The notes under the pieces were generated by a model that had not been told where the DNA came from, ran no database searches, and saw nothing but the letters and a program-made list of their open reading frames with translations. Position numbers and translations under genes: made by a program. A stretch of 64,000 nucleotides of DNA from Gavia stellata. Its lineage: Eukaryota; Chordata; Aves; Gaviiformes; Gaviidae. The stretch's first letter is position 1. The number at the start of each line of letters is the position of its first letter. This document shows positions 26,701 to 38,775 of this stretch, in pieces. The stretch covers positions 3,100,001 to 3,164,000 of the forward strand of contig NC_082620.1 in NCBI RefSeq assembly GCF_030936135.1, written 5' to 3'.

Positions 26701-27728
26701 AGACAAAGAGTAAAAGCGTATCAAGTAAACCAGCAGCAGTTCTCATGTCGTTAAATACACAATTCTTGTATTTCCTCTTTACATTCATATCCTTAATAGC
26801 AAGATAAAAGCTATCTCGCCAACAGCCTTACAGACTTGATTCACTTCATAATTTGTTTCATTCTAGCCCTGTTAATATACCTTCCTGACTTTCCCCTGTT
26901 GTGAATGAAAATGGAGTTGGGCACATGCAGTGAACTGTGTGCTTTTACTGTCCAGTATCAAACTATATTCTCACCAGTTTTTAAATTTAGATTTTTTGCT
27001 TTCACTATGAAGAACCCAGCTTTAGGCATTCTTCAGAAATGTGTGGAGGAATAATACCTGCGAGTCTGCATGTCTTTATGACAGTCAGAGAGAAGAGGTG
27101 AAAGCAGGTGATAGACAAACAAGCATCCATTAAACCTAAGCTGTTGTTTTGACCAGAAGAAAAAGACAAGATTTAGATGCATTTAGGGTTCAACATTCAC
27201 TTTTTTAAATCTTCAAAATCATGGTCCCAGGTCATACCTGACCTCCTGGAAGACTGAAGGTGAAATAACCCCCTTGAGTGGCTCCTGGAAATTAAATTAT
27301 GTAATGGCTTTTGGATAGTGACAGATTTTGTTCCCTTTTTTCCTGAATTTTGTACAAATTCATAAACCTAGAATTAATGCTAAAACTTTTCTTCAGCCAT
27401 TTCATCTCTGACCAGAGCAACAGAAGTATTTATCAATATTCCACTGATTTGTTTCCCTTTCCTCTTCTTTGCAGGTCTCCATGAAATCCAGTGTTCCCTG
27501 CCTGTAGAGAATAGAAGAATCTTTCTGAATGAATTATCTGAGGTCAGCTTTAGTGAATGCAAATTTAGTTTGTCATTGACGGACCTTTTTATCATCATCT
27601 TCTCTGGAGTCGCAGTCTCCATTGCTGCTATTCTATCAAGCTTCTTCTTAGCAACTCTAGTACACTGCTTCCAAAGATGTGCTCCCAGTAAAGATGACGA
27701 TGATGATGAAGACGACAGTGAGGACTGA
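14147..27728 (+). CDS. LRRC38: LRRC38, BK-channel gamma-4 auxiliary subunit
   Basis: LRRC38 is a single-pass leucine-rich-repeat membrane protein that associates with the BK channel alpha subunit (KCNMA1) and shifts its voltage dependence. Two coding exons, 14147-14774 and 27475-27728, join in phase 1 across a GT-AG intron to give 293 aa; human LRRC38 is about 294. Visible parts are a hydrophobic signal peptide (residues 1-26) and an LRRNT cap with Cys27, 31, 33 and 41. Next come about six LRRs (about 55-180), an LRRCT cap (NPWVCDC, Cys189, 191, 216, 238) and a transmembrane helix (about 247-272). The cytoplasmic tail is short and ends in an Asp/Glu run. I chose Met 14147 because it opens the signal peptide and has A at -3. 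The frame stays open upstream to 13955, so a longer N-terminus is not excluded. The family assignment rests on near-verbatim matches such as [18 protein letters not shown], recalled from human LRRC38. Confidence 0.96.
21595..21628. repeat. TA/CA-rich microsatellite
   Basis: This is an impure run of TA and CATA units inside the LRRC38 intron. Confidence 0.7.
22166..22185. repeat. Poly(A) tract, A20
   Basis: Twenty consecutive A bases lie inside the LRRC38 intron. I see no recognisable SINE or LINE body attached to it. Confidence 0.85.
23502..23515. repeat. Short AT-dinucleotide repeat
   Basis: About seven AT units lie inside the LRRC38 intron. Confidence 0.7.
27475..27728 (+). CDS. LRRC38: LRRC38 coding exon 2 (terminal)
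   Basis: The exon follows a pyrimidine-rich acceptor ending in TTTGCAG and completes the split Gly codon. It carries the last two LRRCT cysteines, the transmembrane helix and the acidic tail, and ends at TGA 27726-27728. It resembles human LRRC38 closely, for example at [20 protein letters not shown]. Confidence 0.95.
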
Positions 27729-28955
27729 ACTCAGTCTAGATGCTTAAGCTTCCTTGGTGTATAAATTACTAGATCATCAGCCAAAGTCTAGGAAGAAAAC
27801 AAGTAGAGTAAAAGCTTTAAACATGAATTAAATGAAATCACAATGTGTAAGGATCTGTTCTAATCTCATGATGGTCACAGGTAGGAATTGCAGTTTGCAT
27901 CTGAGACTGTTAGCTTTGCTTACATACATAACCTGATGCAATGAGACCGAGTTAATTTCTATGATCCTTAATCAAACTCTGCATTTAAATTTGAAGATTG
28001 GAGGAGAACAGGGGAAAGGCAAAAAAAAGTTCGTGTTTTAAAAGGCTAACTCACAGCTTCCAGATTGTCCTTCTGATGAGATGCAGATTCCTGTAAGTGC
28101 TTCATAGCTTGTTCCTAATGCACTTTGAAAAGGACTGTCTAGATGGAGGCATTTCAGCTGGAAAATATGAAAGCAATTTAAAATAGTATCTTTCCTAGAT
28201 CTAAGTAGTGGGGGATTCTGTTAAGCTCACACAACTTTCTAAGTAACAAAATGCAATTAAAATGATTTCTAGAATTGTAGAAAGCAATATAGGAAGGTTG
28301 GCATTTTTTCTCTGCAAATGTTCTCTATAAACATTCATCCTCCATTTAATGACAACAGTTGCAGGCATCATTCAGCCAAAAAAATTTTTTTCTATAAGGG
28401 AATACGATTCTAGGTCTGAGTCATCCACTGCAGCTGCCTGGCACCTCTTTGGTCGTGGCACAAATACTAAATATAACATTCTTTTGCATTTTTAGATGCA
28501 AAGAAGTAAAGGATTTTCCTTCCCTGTAATGGTAGGCACAAGTAACTGTTGCAGTATCCAGTCCATTTAGTTATTTTAAAACACTAAGGGCTGTATTCTG
28601 CTCCTGATCATACTAGAGTGACACAACTGAAGTGAACACCATGATCCAAATTGGCAACTATAGAAACAAGAGTGGAATCTGGCCCGAGATGTTTCTGACT
28701 GTATTATAGATTTGTCAAAAACTTGAGCTCTTCATAATAATGGTAGATATTTTTGTTAAAATCAAAAAAGACATTTATTACAAGAGATTTTTGGAATAGT
28801 GCTCGACAGCTTTTTAGGATAAGTATATTTTTAAAATATTTGTAATGGAAATATTTTTTTAAAGCTCTGTGTATTTCAAGTATTATCTAGAGTAGCTGTG
28901 AGGGCTTAAAGTAATGAATAACATAGTAATAAACAATCTAAGGACTGTATGCTAT
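27729..28955 (+). other. LRRC38: Probable LRRC38 3' UTR
   Basis: Unbroken non-coding, AT-rich sequence follows the stop codon. The first convincing AATAAA on this strand is at 28928-28933, which would give a 3' UTR of about 1.2 kb. Another AATAAA at 31189-31194 could serve a longer form. The end point is an inference from the signal alone. Confidence 0.45.
28928..28933 (+). promoter_or_regulatory. Candidate LRRC38 polyadenylation signal
   Basis: A canonical AATAAA lies 1.2 kb after the LRRC38 stop codon, in an AT-rich context. AATAAA is common by chance in DNA of this composition. Confidence 0.4.
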
Positions 28956-29154
28956 TATAAAATAATCAGATCTGATAAAAAGTAGCATCTATTTAACTAC
29001 TGTAAATGCTATTATTTCTTAAAAACACTCTTTGGTTAAAATATTGCCTTGCTCAGTTAATATGAATGGTCTTTTATGGACAGTTAGTTCCAAATCTCTT
29101 GTATCTGTTGTGCTAATTGTTCAGGCAGACAGGAGTGAATTACACTGTGTGCAT

Positions 29155-29375
29155 TAAGGGGTAATATGGTCCAGTAGATAGGGGACAAGATTAGGGCTTA
29201 ACCCTCCTGGGCATTGTCCCCATCTAACAGCTAGAAGACCTTCAGCAAATCACTGTCTGTCTGTGCCTCAGTTTCACTACCTAGAAAATGAAAATCACAA
29301 TAACTATTTATCTTTTTCAAGTGCTTTGAGATATGCGGGGGGGACACTATATTGTGGCTATGTATAATGATTATA
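29155..29375 (+). repeat. MIR-type SINE, fairly complete
   Basis: Sense-strand MIR features appear in order. A tRNA-like head ('ggtccagtagatagggga') comes first, followed by the core and TGTCTGTGCCTCAGTTTCAC. Next is a degraded 'atctgtaaaatgg' block, and the 3' portion has AAGTGCTTTGAGATATG. It is the best preserved of the MIR-like copies here. Boundaries are approximate. Confidence 0.75.
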
Positions 29376-31584
29376 TATGTTAGGCTGAAGCAGATGTTAT
29401 GCAGTAGGTCTAATCTGATCTCCTATCAGTATGACTTCACTGACATCGGTGGAGTTACTCCACTGGCTAACAGAGTTTGCAGTGGAGTTTGCACCATGCT
29501 GAGGTCAAAACCAGGACAAAAGTGTTTATTTCTGTTAGCTCTATGACTTATTCCATGTGACTTAATGCTACCATTGTTAAGATTATTATTTCTGAAAACA
29601 CATTGAAACAGAATTAAGTAGGACAGTGAGAGGATACTCTGTATCAATACTGTCTTATTCTATTCTGATTCTTTCAAGCAAGACGAAATGACATGATTTT
29701 CACTGTGTAGTGCCATGATTATAAATAACACAAATATATTTATAATTTCACCATGGGCTTTCATGTTTATTTGTATGTGGGTATGAAAAAAGGAGAAAAA
29801 CCGTGCCTGATTCTCTCATCATTTATAAGCCAGGTTTTGCAGTATGGTTGGAAAGATACAACTTGTTGCCCGGTGCAGTTAATGAAGTACGCTCCCTTTG
29901 CAACAAATACGGCTATGTTATCAACAGTTTTATATTTAGAGCTGTGCAAATTATTCAGTCATGGAACAAGAAACTGGGTCACACTTTTTTGTCTGCAAGT
30001 TTTATTATGGACTCAAAACTTGCAGCCAGTTAGCAAAATGATGTGTCCTACCAAACTTTTCAGTGAGACATCAATGAATGTTTCGGCAAATGTCTGCCCT
30101 TCCTTTGGGAATGAATTTATGGTTTTGATTCATTATCCTGTAAAGGCTGAGTAGTTTTGCAGAGGTCACATCTCAAACTCAACTATTTTGACTGGGTTCT
30201 GCTCTTACTTGCAGGTTCATCCTACCATGGTGCCTCAAAATGAAGATCTAGATTTGTTTATAGTTTGTAGCTTTTTGTTCAACCCAACATAAAGCCCTGA
30301 AAGCACTGATCATATTTGGAACTTAGCACCCCTCAGAACAGCAAGGAACAGACCAAGCTGACACCCACATAACCCAGTGCAAGCTGAAGAGCAAGGCTTA
30401 GTAGAGCTTTATTTATGAAGCTGCTATTCTGGATACTCCATCACATCAAAGTGATTTTGCAAAGTATGTTTTTTCCAGATAAGAAACTTCAATGATATTT
30501 TCTCCTACTAAGTAATGTATGTTTCATAAGTATTGAATTCATCCAGTTAATAATATTTATTCATTGTAAGCATCAACAGTTACCTACTATAAATACTGAT
30601 TTTGCATAATTCTAATTGCTAGTTAATGAGACAGAACTTGGATTTAGTTCTTACTGGGATTTTTCTTGTTTTATGTAATCTTCAGAGGAAAACATTCCCC
30701 TGTTGGAATATTGCCAGAACTAGTCATCACCATAATGATCCCATGCAAAACTTTGATGATTTCTCCATGAGTAGCAAGTGGCCCTGAAGGCTGCATGATT
30801 ATTGCTGTTTTACCTCCACAAAGGTAGTAACATGGAGGTAATCCCATCTCCAGCTTTGTGGACATGGGAAGTGTTCCCATGTGGGGATGCTTCTGTGGGT
30901 GGGATCTGATGAGTACGCACTCTCTTCTCAGACTGCAGTAACCCCCATTGAGATTAGTGAAGTTACAATGGTGCCAAGTGTAAGAGCTGAATTTAGCTCC
31001 TGTGCAACACATCGCTAGCTCAAGAAGCACTGCCTGTAGGTGATTATAAATGTGCAGTAGAAAGTTTGTCCTCATTTACAATTTTCCTTCTAAAATGGCT
31101 TTAATTTAGTGGTGATATCTCTCACTGTCGGAAATGAGCAGACATTTTACCTGCTTCAAGGGGAAGGAAAGATACTATGCATGACCCAAATAAAATGTTG
31201 CAGGCTCGAAGAGCCAGGAAGCAGCTGTCACATTGCCTGCAGATATGTCTCCTTGATGAAATGCTGGATCTTGGTATGTGTGAGGATCCAAAAAATGTGC
31301 AAGAAAGCAAATCTGCATGATGTAATTGAGAGAGAGTCTGACTTTTTAGAAGCATGTGTATTGGTTTAAAAAAATTCTAATCCACAGAATATTAAAATAA
31401 AGATCACCTGAAAAAATTTGTCCAAACCTAGCATTTCATCCTCAGTCAGCCAGCATCTTTCTGAGGCAGCTTCAGTCCTGCTGTGATTCTTACTCAGATG
31501 TAAATATTAGTGGATCGTTCTTTAGGGCAGCATAAAAATGCATTGGGAAAGTACCTTGAAGGGATGGTTCTGGAAGCTCATAAA

Positions 31585-31670
31585 GAGGAGCATACTGCTC
31601 ACCTACCTCAGATATATAGTAGAGAGTGAGGAGCATACTGCTCACCTACCTCAGATATATAGTAGAGAGT
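31585..31670. repeat. Perfect 2 x 43-bp tandem duplication
   Basis: The 43-bp unit at 31585-31627 is repeated without change at 31628-31670. It begins GAGGAGCATACTGCTCACC and ends TAGTAGAGAGT. Identity of the copies points to a very recent local duplication or to an assembly or read artefact. Confidence 0.9.
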
Positions 31671-32430
31671 GAACCATTGTACACTGACAGCTAAAATTTA
31701 GCCTGGCATACTTAGAGGTGATCAAAAACGGTCTCGTCTTTTGGCTGTGGGAAGAACTGCGTGCAATCACCTGTAGATGTGGATAGGGTGTGCACCCTTG
31801 TGCGGTAGGGAGAAGGTGTGTGTATAACAATACTAGAGCTTGCTGTAAATATCACCCCTGTAGACAGCCCTCAGTGGAACAGCTGAAGCCTGATGGGGAT
31901 GCTGAGCCTGAGACAGTCCTTCATCCCTAGTGGAGGTTCCTCTGTGCTGGCTTTCAAACCCACGGGAGCAACTCTGTGCAGGAGCTTTTACTGATTCAGC
32001 ATGTGCTGTCTACCTGCTACGTGAGTAAATTACTTTCATTTCCAGGGCTGCTGGCTGGCACATTTCTAAGTTCAGTCCCTGTCCCCCAAAATAAAGGAGC
32101 AGGGGTTTTGATAGCTTCCGAATCTGACCGTTCCTCTCAGCGAACAACGGTTTGTGGTTTAACCTGTTTTCCTGACCTCGAGTGGCAATTGAGATGCTTG
32201 ACTGTGGAGGTAAGTCATCGTGATTCATTGTGGCGAAGGTGATGTTGAAATGCTGAATCCTTGCATACTCTTTCCAAAAAGAAACCAGAAATATACATCA
32301 GGAAATTAAATTTCTTGGAGAGTAAGATCTGCCATGGACTCTGAGTGCCTAGCAGCCTGTAATATGCATGAGCCACCAGAAACATTTATTTCATGTCCTA
32401 TCTGTTAAATGTTGGAGCTATACAACCTTG

Positions 32431-32485
32431 TCATAGAATTGTAGAAAGTAGTTATGGAAGAACCTCAGATATATCATCTAATGAT
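32431..32485 (-). repeat. Probable old CR1 3'-end scrap
   Basis: The + strand reads TCATAGAATTGTAGAAAGTA and then a 'ggaagaacctcag..atcatctaatg' segment. This resembles the reverse complement of a diverged CR1 3' end, and only about 55 bp are recognisable. Confidence 0.45.
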
Positions 32486-34734
32486 AGCTGATGCTTTGTG
32501 ATAAAAAAAACTTGTTTTCTAATCAGATTCCTATTCTTATCTTACCATCATCTTCCCATTGTGTCTTGGTTTCTGTTTCTTCATATCTTGACTGTATCTA
32601 GAACAACAGAATCCCAGTTTGGTACTATCTCTGCGTGGTGCAGCAATACAAATCACCAACAAAATAACCAACCAGCAGACTAGGAAAAACACAGTTTTGT
32701 TTATGCTGACCAGCCATGTATCTATGATTGTAAAGGGTTACAGGAAAAAAACTATTGGATTTTAAGCTGACAGAGAGCGCAACAGGAGACCTTCTGTTGC
32801 GAAGCAGAATGCCTGAATTACGATGTGTCTCTCCAGTTCCCATCAGCTCTCACACCCCACCCAGAGCTCCATGAAGCTGTGTGAAATTGTGTAACATTGG
32901 GTTAGCAGCACATAATGTGCTTTTTTGGGGCTTGTCAAAAGACATACAAGTAAACGCTTCAGAGCAGGCTCCTACTGTTAGTTTTGTGGGAAGTGAAAAG
33001 TTTGCAGGGAGGTGAGCAGCAAATAAGGACGAAACAGCTTGGGCCAGAGCTGTTCAGTAGAGCGAAGTCTGCTTCAAAGCAGTATTGTTTTGATCTCAGA
33101 GCTGCTTTTTCATCAATTTCTGTTAGCAATGGTGAGGTCTAAAGGTTAGTCAGTTCACACCCAGGTATGAAGTAGTACAGTCTATTTCAAGCAGAAATTC
33201 ATGTTAATTGAATTTCTAAAGTTTACTGCTCCCAGCCAAAGCACCGTTTGCCTGTTGAAAAGCTTTAATTTGAGTCTGAAATGCGGTATGTCACTTAGTA
33301 GGCTGTACAAAAATCTCAACTCATCAACTCAGAACTGAGAAAGTCAAAAATGTCCATCCAGACAATGATGCTAGCAAGATACGCTTCAGTTGTTTCAGCA
33401 TGTGAGGTCATTCTTCCAAGCTGATGTCACTGGAATGTAAATGATTGGATTTTGACTCTTCCTTACTTTTCTCCTGGTCATGCTACTCACCAATAGCTAA
33501 GCAAAGTACAAGATACAGGTGTTGTAGATCACCTTAGAAACTCCCCTTATCTGGAAGAATGAGCAAAAAAGAATTGAGAATTCAGCAGGAAAGCCAGCTT
33601 TGTGACCTTCACTTAGCATCTAAATGTGATACAGTGCAGCTAACTGACATTCGAGGCATAGCTTGCTGTTGGGGGGGGCTTCTCTTTAATTAGGGCAAGT
33701 GTTGAAAGACTTTGCAGTAGAAATAATGTTTGGTCTTTATGGTATTTAACAGGGAATGAAATGACTGTGAACATACTTGACAAACAATTCTAGTCTATTT
33801 TTGCCCACTAGTTTTTCTCAAATTGAGAAACTGTCACGCTCTTAAGAGTAGATTAGGTTTGCAATCTGCAGTGGGTTAAGGTATTACTCTTTATCCTTCG
33901 AAGATCTGGCTTCAAATGTGAATTTGGGTCACAGGAGGAAATGACCAGAATAAATCCCTTAAGGTCATTTTGGTCAGTTGGGCAAATGCATAGAGATGCC
34001 CTTATTAAAAATATGAACTGTATACTTGAAGATGGGAAAACACTTCTCTGAACTCCAAAAGATTCCATATAAATATGGCGTTTGATTTTAAAAATACAAG
34101 GCTACCAGAGAGATGAGACAGATGAATTGTAAATATCATTAAAAAGAAAACTGAGGCATAATTAGATTAAGGACTAGTGTTTTTGTAGGTGACCATTATT
34201 TTTGAGTTAGTTCCTTTGTTCAGTGCTTGCCTTAATTTTAACATGGTGATGTTAAAGCCTATATACTAGCAGGGAAGTGTGGAATATTGGCACTAAATTA
34301 GTATCAGTTTTGGGTTTAGAGTTGCAGTGTCCTAAGTAATACCCTGAAACATCTGCCTTTTAATGCTGGTATTCACTGTGCAGGCTTTTGCTTTGTTCAG
34401 AATAATTCAGTTACCTTGTGATTGTATTAATTAAAAAACCAAAACAAAACCCAAAAAAGGAAACTAGTTTGCATCTCTAACAGATGGAACAAGGAAACGT
34501 TCCGTAAGTGGATTCACTGCTTTCTTCTTATGGCAAGTCCTAAATGTCATTGTATTTACTGGCCTCAGGTAAGAGTCTGATAAAAAGGGACAGGACGATG
34601 ATATATAAATATATTCTAGAAATACTTTATCGTAGAGTACCTTGAGGTTGGAAATTCTCAAAATCCAATTGTAAATTATGTTTCCAAGAGTGGTATAATG
34701 TTGAGTGCAAAGTTAGATATATTGTCCACAGCTT

Positions 34735-34754
34735 AAAAAAAAAAAAAAAAAAAA
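34735..34754. repeat. Poly(A) tract, A20
   Basis: Twenty consecutive A bases lie in the intergenic desert. No attached retroposon was recognised. Confidence 0.85.
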
Positions 34755-37700
34755 TCATCTTTAAAACAAAAATTGGAAGAAAAAGCTGCTCTAGAGATTA
34801 TTCAGTCTGGAATGGCTTTTTTTAACAACCAAATTAAAATAGACCCTGCAATGTAGGATTTTAAATGAAAGCAGAAAGTGTTCTAACCATAAACTCATGA
34901 ATATTATACTATATGGCAGGGAGATGACTACAGGTTTAACATAGTCCAATTTATATTATTCCTTCAGGGAACAGAATTCATTAGGCTGAGAAGTTTGTAT
35001 TGTTTTCAGAGGAGAGAATTTCATGCAGACTGATTTCTTCAATATTGGCGCATGGGATGCAGATTATCCACCACTGAGTAGTGTGGGGTTTGTGAGGCTG
35101 TGCAAGTGCATCAAAGGAAGTAATTGCTTTCTATTTAACCTGAGGTATGTTTTGACAAAAATAATTGTAGTTGTATGTTGGCCTCAATTCTGATTTCATT
35201 ACTAAATTATTTGGGATCCAGTCCTTACCTGGTAAAGATTGGTAGGGCTCCATTAACTTTACTGCTGTGATATGCTGATTTACCTATGAAGATACTGCCT
35301 GGACAATGGAAACTCTGCAGTCATGTATGTGTGTACGCGTTTACTCTCTATGTTTTCATGCAGAAAGAAAGAAAATAATCCTATGTGGGCTTTTTGTAGT
35401 GGTGACTTGTATGTACGTTAGTAACCTGAGTTTGTGGTTTCTGCATTGGAGGGCGAACGCTAATTTTATTTAGGATTATAGGTGACACTATTTGGAGATT
35501 GCAGACATTCTGTGCAAAGAGAGGCCATAGAGCTTTTCCAGATTCTTTCTGGATTCTGTGCTATTGCTCTCTGCTCTGTGAAAGGAGGATCTGACACTAC
35601 TTAACCAAAACTTGACCGCAGTCTTGTGTAGCTCAGGCAGCAACATAGAAGTTGTCATTCTAAGCACATTCCCTCAATCTGATAATCACTGTACATCTAT
35701 GTCCTAGTTTGATGGATTTATAATGAATGTCTTTAACCTCAGCCTAGCCCAGCCGTCTGCTCTGTGAAGGAAGCTGGCACTTCAAAGCCATTTTTTGCTT
35801 CAAGGTGTCTCCTTTTAGTCTTAGAACAAATAGTGAGTCATCTCGTCCCACCAGAATCAAGCAAGATGGTAACCTAGCTCAGTGTGAATGCCCAGTAGGA
35901 AAGACAGGTTGCGGAGAGCACCACAGTCAAATACAATGACCTTTGCACTGAGGAAAATAAAGGCTTGTCAGGGCAAGTGGTATGGACGTACATATGTCCT
36001 CAGCAGGGGCTGTAAGGGGGGCTGGAGTAGTGATTATGTTAGCCAGGCTCGTGAGGGGTCATTTGTAGAATCTCCTTGGTGGTACAGTTATGTAGAGGCA
36101 GGCAGACGTTTTTCGGTGAGCCTTCTTAAAATGCAGAGGGCAGAGAAATCGGATAGATGTTTCCTATTTTGTTGCATCCCTCTTACTGCAGGCCTCAGAG
36201 GTACCTATTACTGAACATAGGCACCAAACTTTAGCATAATTGCTTCTCAGCTGAATCGTAGAGAGATGATACACTAATCTCTCGAGGGACATGTTAGGTA
36301 CGGGAATGTTTAACTTCTGTGGTGTATGAAGAGAAGGATTTTCCTGCACATAGGATTGATGATCTGATTAAAACAAAAGTCAGAGATAAGTGCTTTGTCT
36401 GGACTAAGCTGTTGGAGAAGTATCTCTGCCGTGCTGGTTTAATTTATTACTTCTCCAAATGTTATATCAAATGATAGGAATTTTAGACTGATTGCTTGGT
36501 TTTGTTTTGGTTTTAGATGATCTTTGATTTAATGTGGAAAGATTTTAAGATACGGGGGTCATTACTGCTACCTCATTTTCATCCCTGCAGCATCACTGGG
36601 TGCAATTCGTGTGCAGTAGATGTGTAAGGTAGCATGCTTTGGCATAGTGTTGCATATAGTACTTTACATCTCCCTTTCACTATATTACATGCACAGAATC
36701 TGAGCCTTAGCCTAGTTTCTCTGTAAAACCCATGATCGCACAGGGAATCGGTTCCAAAGCTGGGTTTCAACAGAAAATAATGGATTTCAAATTTACCTGT
36801 TACTTTACCACGTTGAATCTTTGCGAACCTGATCTAAATCACGTGTGTACTAAAGAGAAGAGTCCCCACTGACCCCCTAACTGGGTAGGCTTTTATCAAG
36901 CAGAATGCCTTTGGATTCTTCCAAGGACATATGGTCTATGTATTTCTTTAAGGAAAGTTTGCCATTCAGTGAGTTGCCCATTTGCCCATCCTGAAGTCCG
37001 TCTGTTCTTTCTTAGAGGTAGGAATTGAGTTTTCACTGTTAGCAAGATACACTATTCCTGCAAGCCTTCATCACGTGCTCCTTGTGCAGCCAGGTGAAGA
37101 CCCTGGCCCCCGTCTACAGGCAACAGGGGAAACCCAGTGCTTATTCTACCTTTCTAAACCTTCCTTTGCAGTTCCTGATGATCTTCTCTCCTTGCCTGTT
37201 TCATATCTATATCACCATACATTCCTGAGACTTTATTCTTAAACTTTTATGTCAACTGTCCATTTTTCTATTTAACAGGATGGCTCAGAAAGGGAAAGTG
37301 CCAGTGAGGGTGCTCACTTGATTAATGGAAATAATTTTTGGGTTATAAAACTGTTCTCCACCTGCCTACTGTTAGCAAAAATGAACCTTTGTCAAGTCTC
37401 CAGGATTTTGGTCTGTCTTCTGTTGCAGCACTAGAAAATTAGGGTTGTCCAATCTTCAGTGGAAAAGTATAAGAAGCTTTGTCTCATGAAGTGACATGTA
37501 AGACTTGTCTGTCTCTTTTTCCATCTTCTTTACTAGATGATCCCTCCTGCTGCCACCTTCAGATGAAGTGATTTAAAATGGATGGGATATTAAAGCTTTA
37601 AGATAGCATTTAATTTATTTTACAACCCTATCAGGACTGTAGTAGTAACAGCTGTTGTGTCTGCCAGCTGGATGGTAGACTTAATCACTCAGTCAAATCC

Positions 37701-38575
37701 TACTTTTCACAGTACTGCACTTGTTTTTGCTACCTTCTGCCCTTTCACCAAAACCACAGCATAAACTCAACAGAGGGATACTTTTCTGTGATCCATAGCT
37801 GGCTCTGTCGGAGCCATGGAGGGAGAAATCTCTTTCTCTGAATTGTCAGCACAGCATGCTCTGTGCAGCTGGGTTTGCCTTACCTGGAACATGCTTTCTA
37901 AAGTCCCAAAATCAGGAAGGAACAAGAGCTCAGGCTTAAACCTATGTACATGCTTTTATTTCCCTACATGTAAGATAAAGGTAGAATGTGCAGTTCAGTG
38001 CATTGCTATATACTTTACAGCTGCAAAGCAGGGCATTTCGGAATCTGCTTTTGTAGATGTTGGAAAAGTATCTCTGAAGGTAGAAGTTCTATCTTCATCT
38101 TCTGAGCCTGCTGCTTGTTGTGCTGTTTTTCAGAAAGAAGGAACTTCTGTATTCAGTATGAGATTGAATATTAACTATGGCAAATATATTTCACAAATAC
38201 TGTCGCTTTGAAAAAAAAGAACTTGTCACTGGTGACTTTTAGGCTAGCACTATCATTCAAAGTCGTTCCAGGTACCAGCCAGTTCACCTGTCAAAACTCA
38301 CTGGTGAAACAAATTATTTCCAACTGAGTCATCTCAGAAAACAACTTGGGGTTTCAAAATGTCAGATTTCTCTTTGACTTTGACCTAAGCTTTATGTAAA
38401 AGCTTAGCAAAAGAGGTCAATATTATTTCCTTTGAAATGAAACTGAATTTTTAGTTGTATCTCACTTGGTTAAAAGAGCCATTAGAAGAAAATTATTTTT
38501 AGGGAAACTGTGAAAACACCATTTCTCTGATTTCTGCATCAGCTACCAAATCAAGAAATTGATTATTTATTCAGG

Positions 38576-38775
38576 TCTGGATTCTCACTCCCGACAGTGC
38601 AGCTAACTTAGTGAGCAGCCATGGACAAGGCAGTTAACCTTTCTATTGTGCGTTTAACCATCTGTAAAATGGATATATTACTTACCTGACTGACGCAGCT
38701 GCACGGAGGGTTAATTTTTAATCAAGCTCTGTTAAAACACTTTGAGCTCACTGTATAAAAGACGCACAGAGAGGC
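38576..38775 (+). repeat. MIR-like SINE
   Basis: Sense MIR words appear in order: a 'gacaaggcagttaacctttct' segment, then ACCATCTGTAAAATGGATAT, then 'cacggagggttaa', then 'aaaacactttgagctcactgtataaa'. This covers the core and the 3' part of the element. It is old and diverged. Confidence 0.7.

Larger units (their letters stand above)
14775..27474 (+). other. LRRC38: LRRC38 intron
   Basis: This is a single phase-1 intron of 12.7 kb with a GTAAAG donor and a TTTGCAG acceptor. No other exon could be supported inside it. It holds an A20 tract, AT-dinucleotide runs, and AT-rich stretches that look like possible conserved non-coding DNA near 18.0-18.6 kb. The conservation cannot be judged from one sequence. 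Confidence 0.85.

Noticed and set aside
29753-30154. 133-aa open frame on the + strand, and 30671-31075 on the - strand
   Set aside because: The composition is what one expects from translated intergenic DNA. There is no domain pattern, and the second overlaps sequence resembling an old repeat.
37816-38211. 131-aa open frame on the + strand beginning MEGEISFSEL
   Set aside because: No family resemblance, no flanking exons and no CpG or promoter context. Retained only as a chance ORF.
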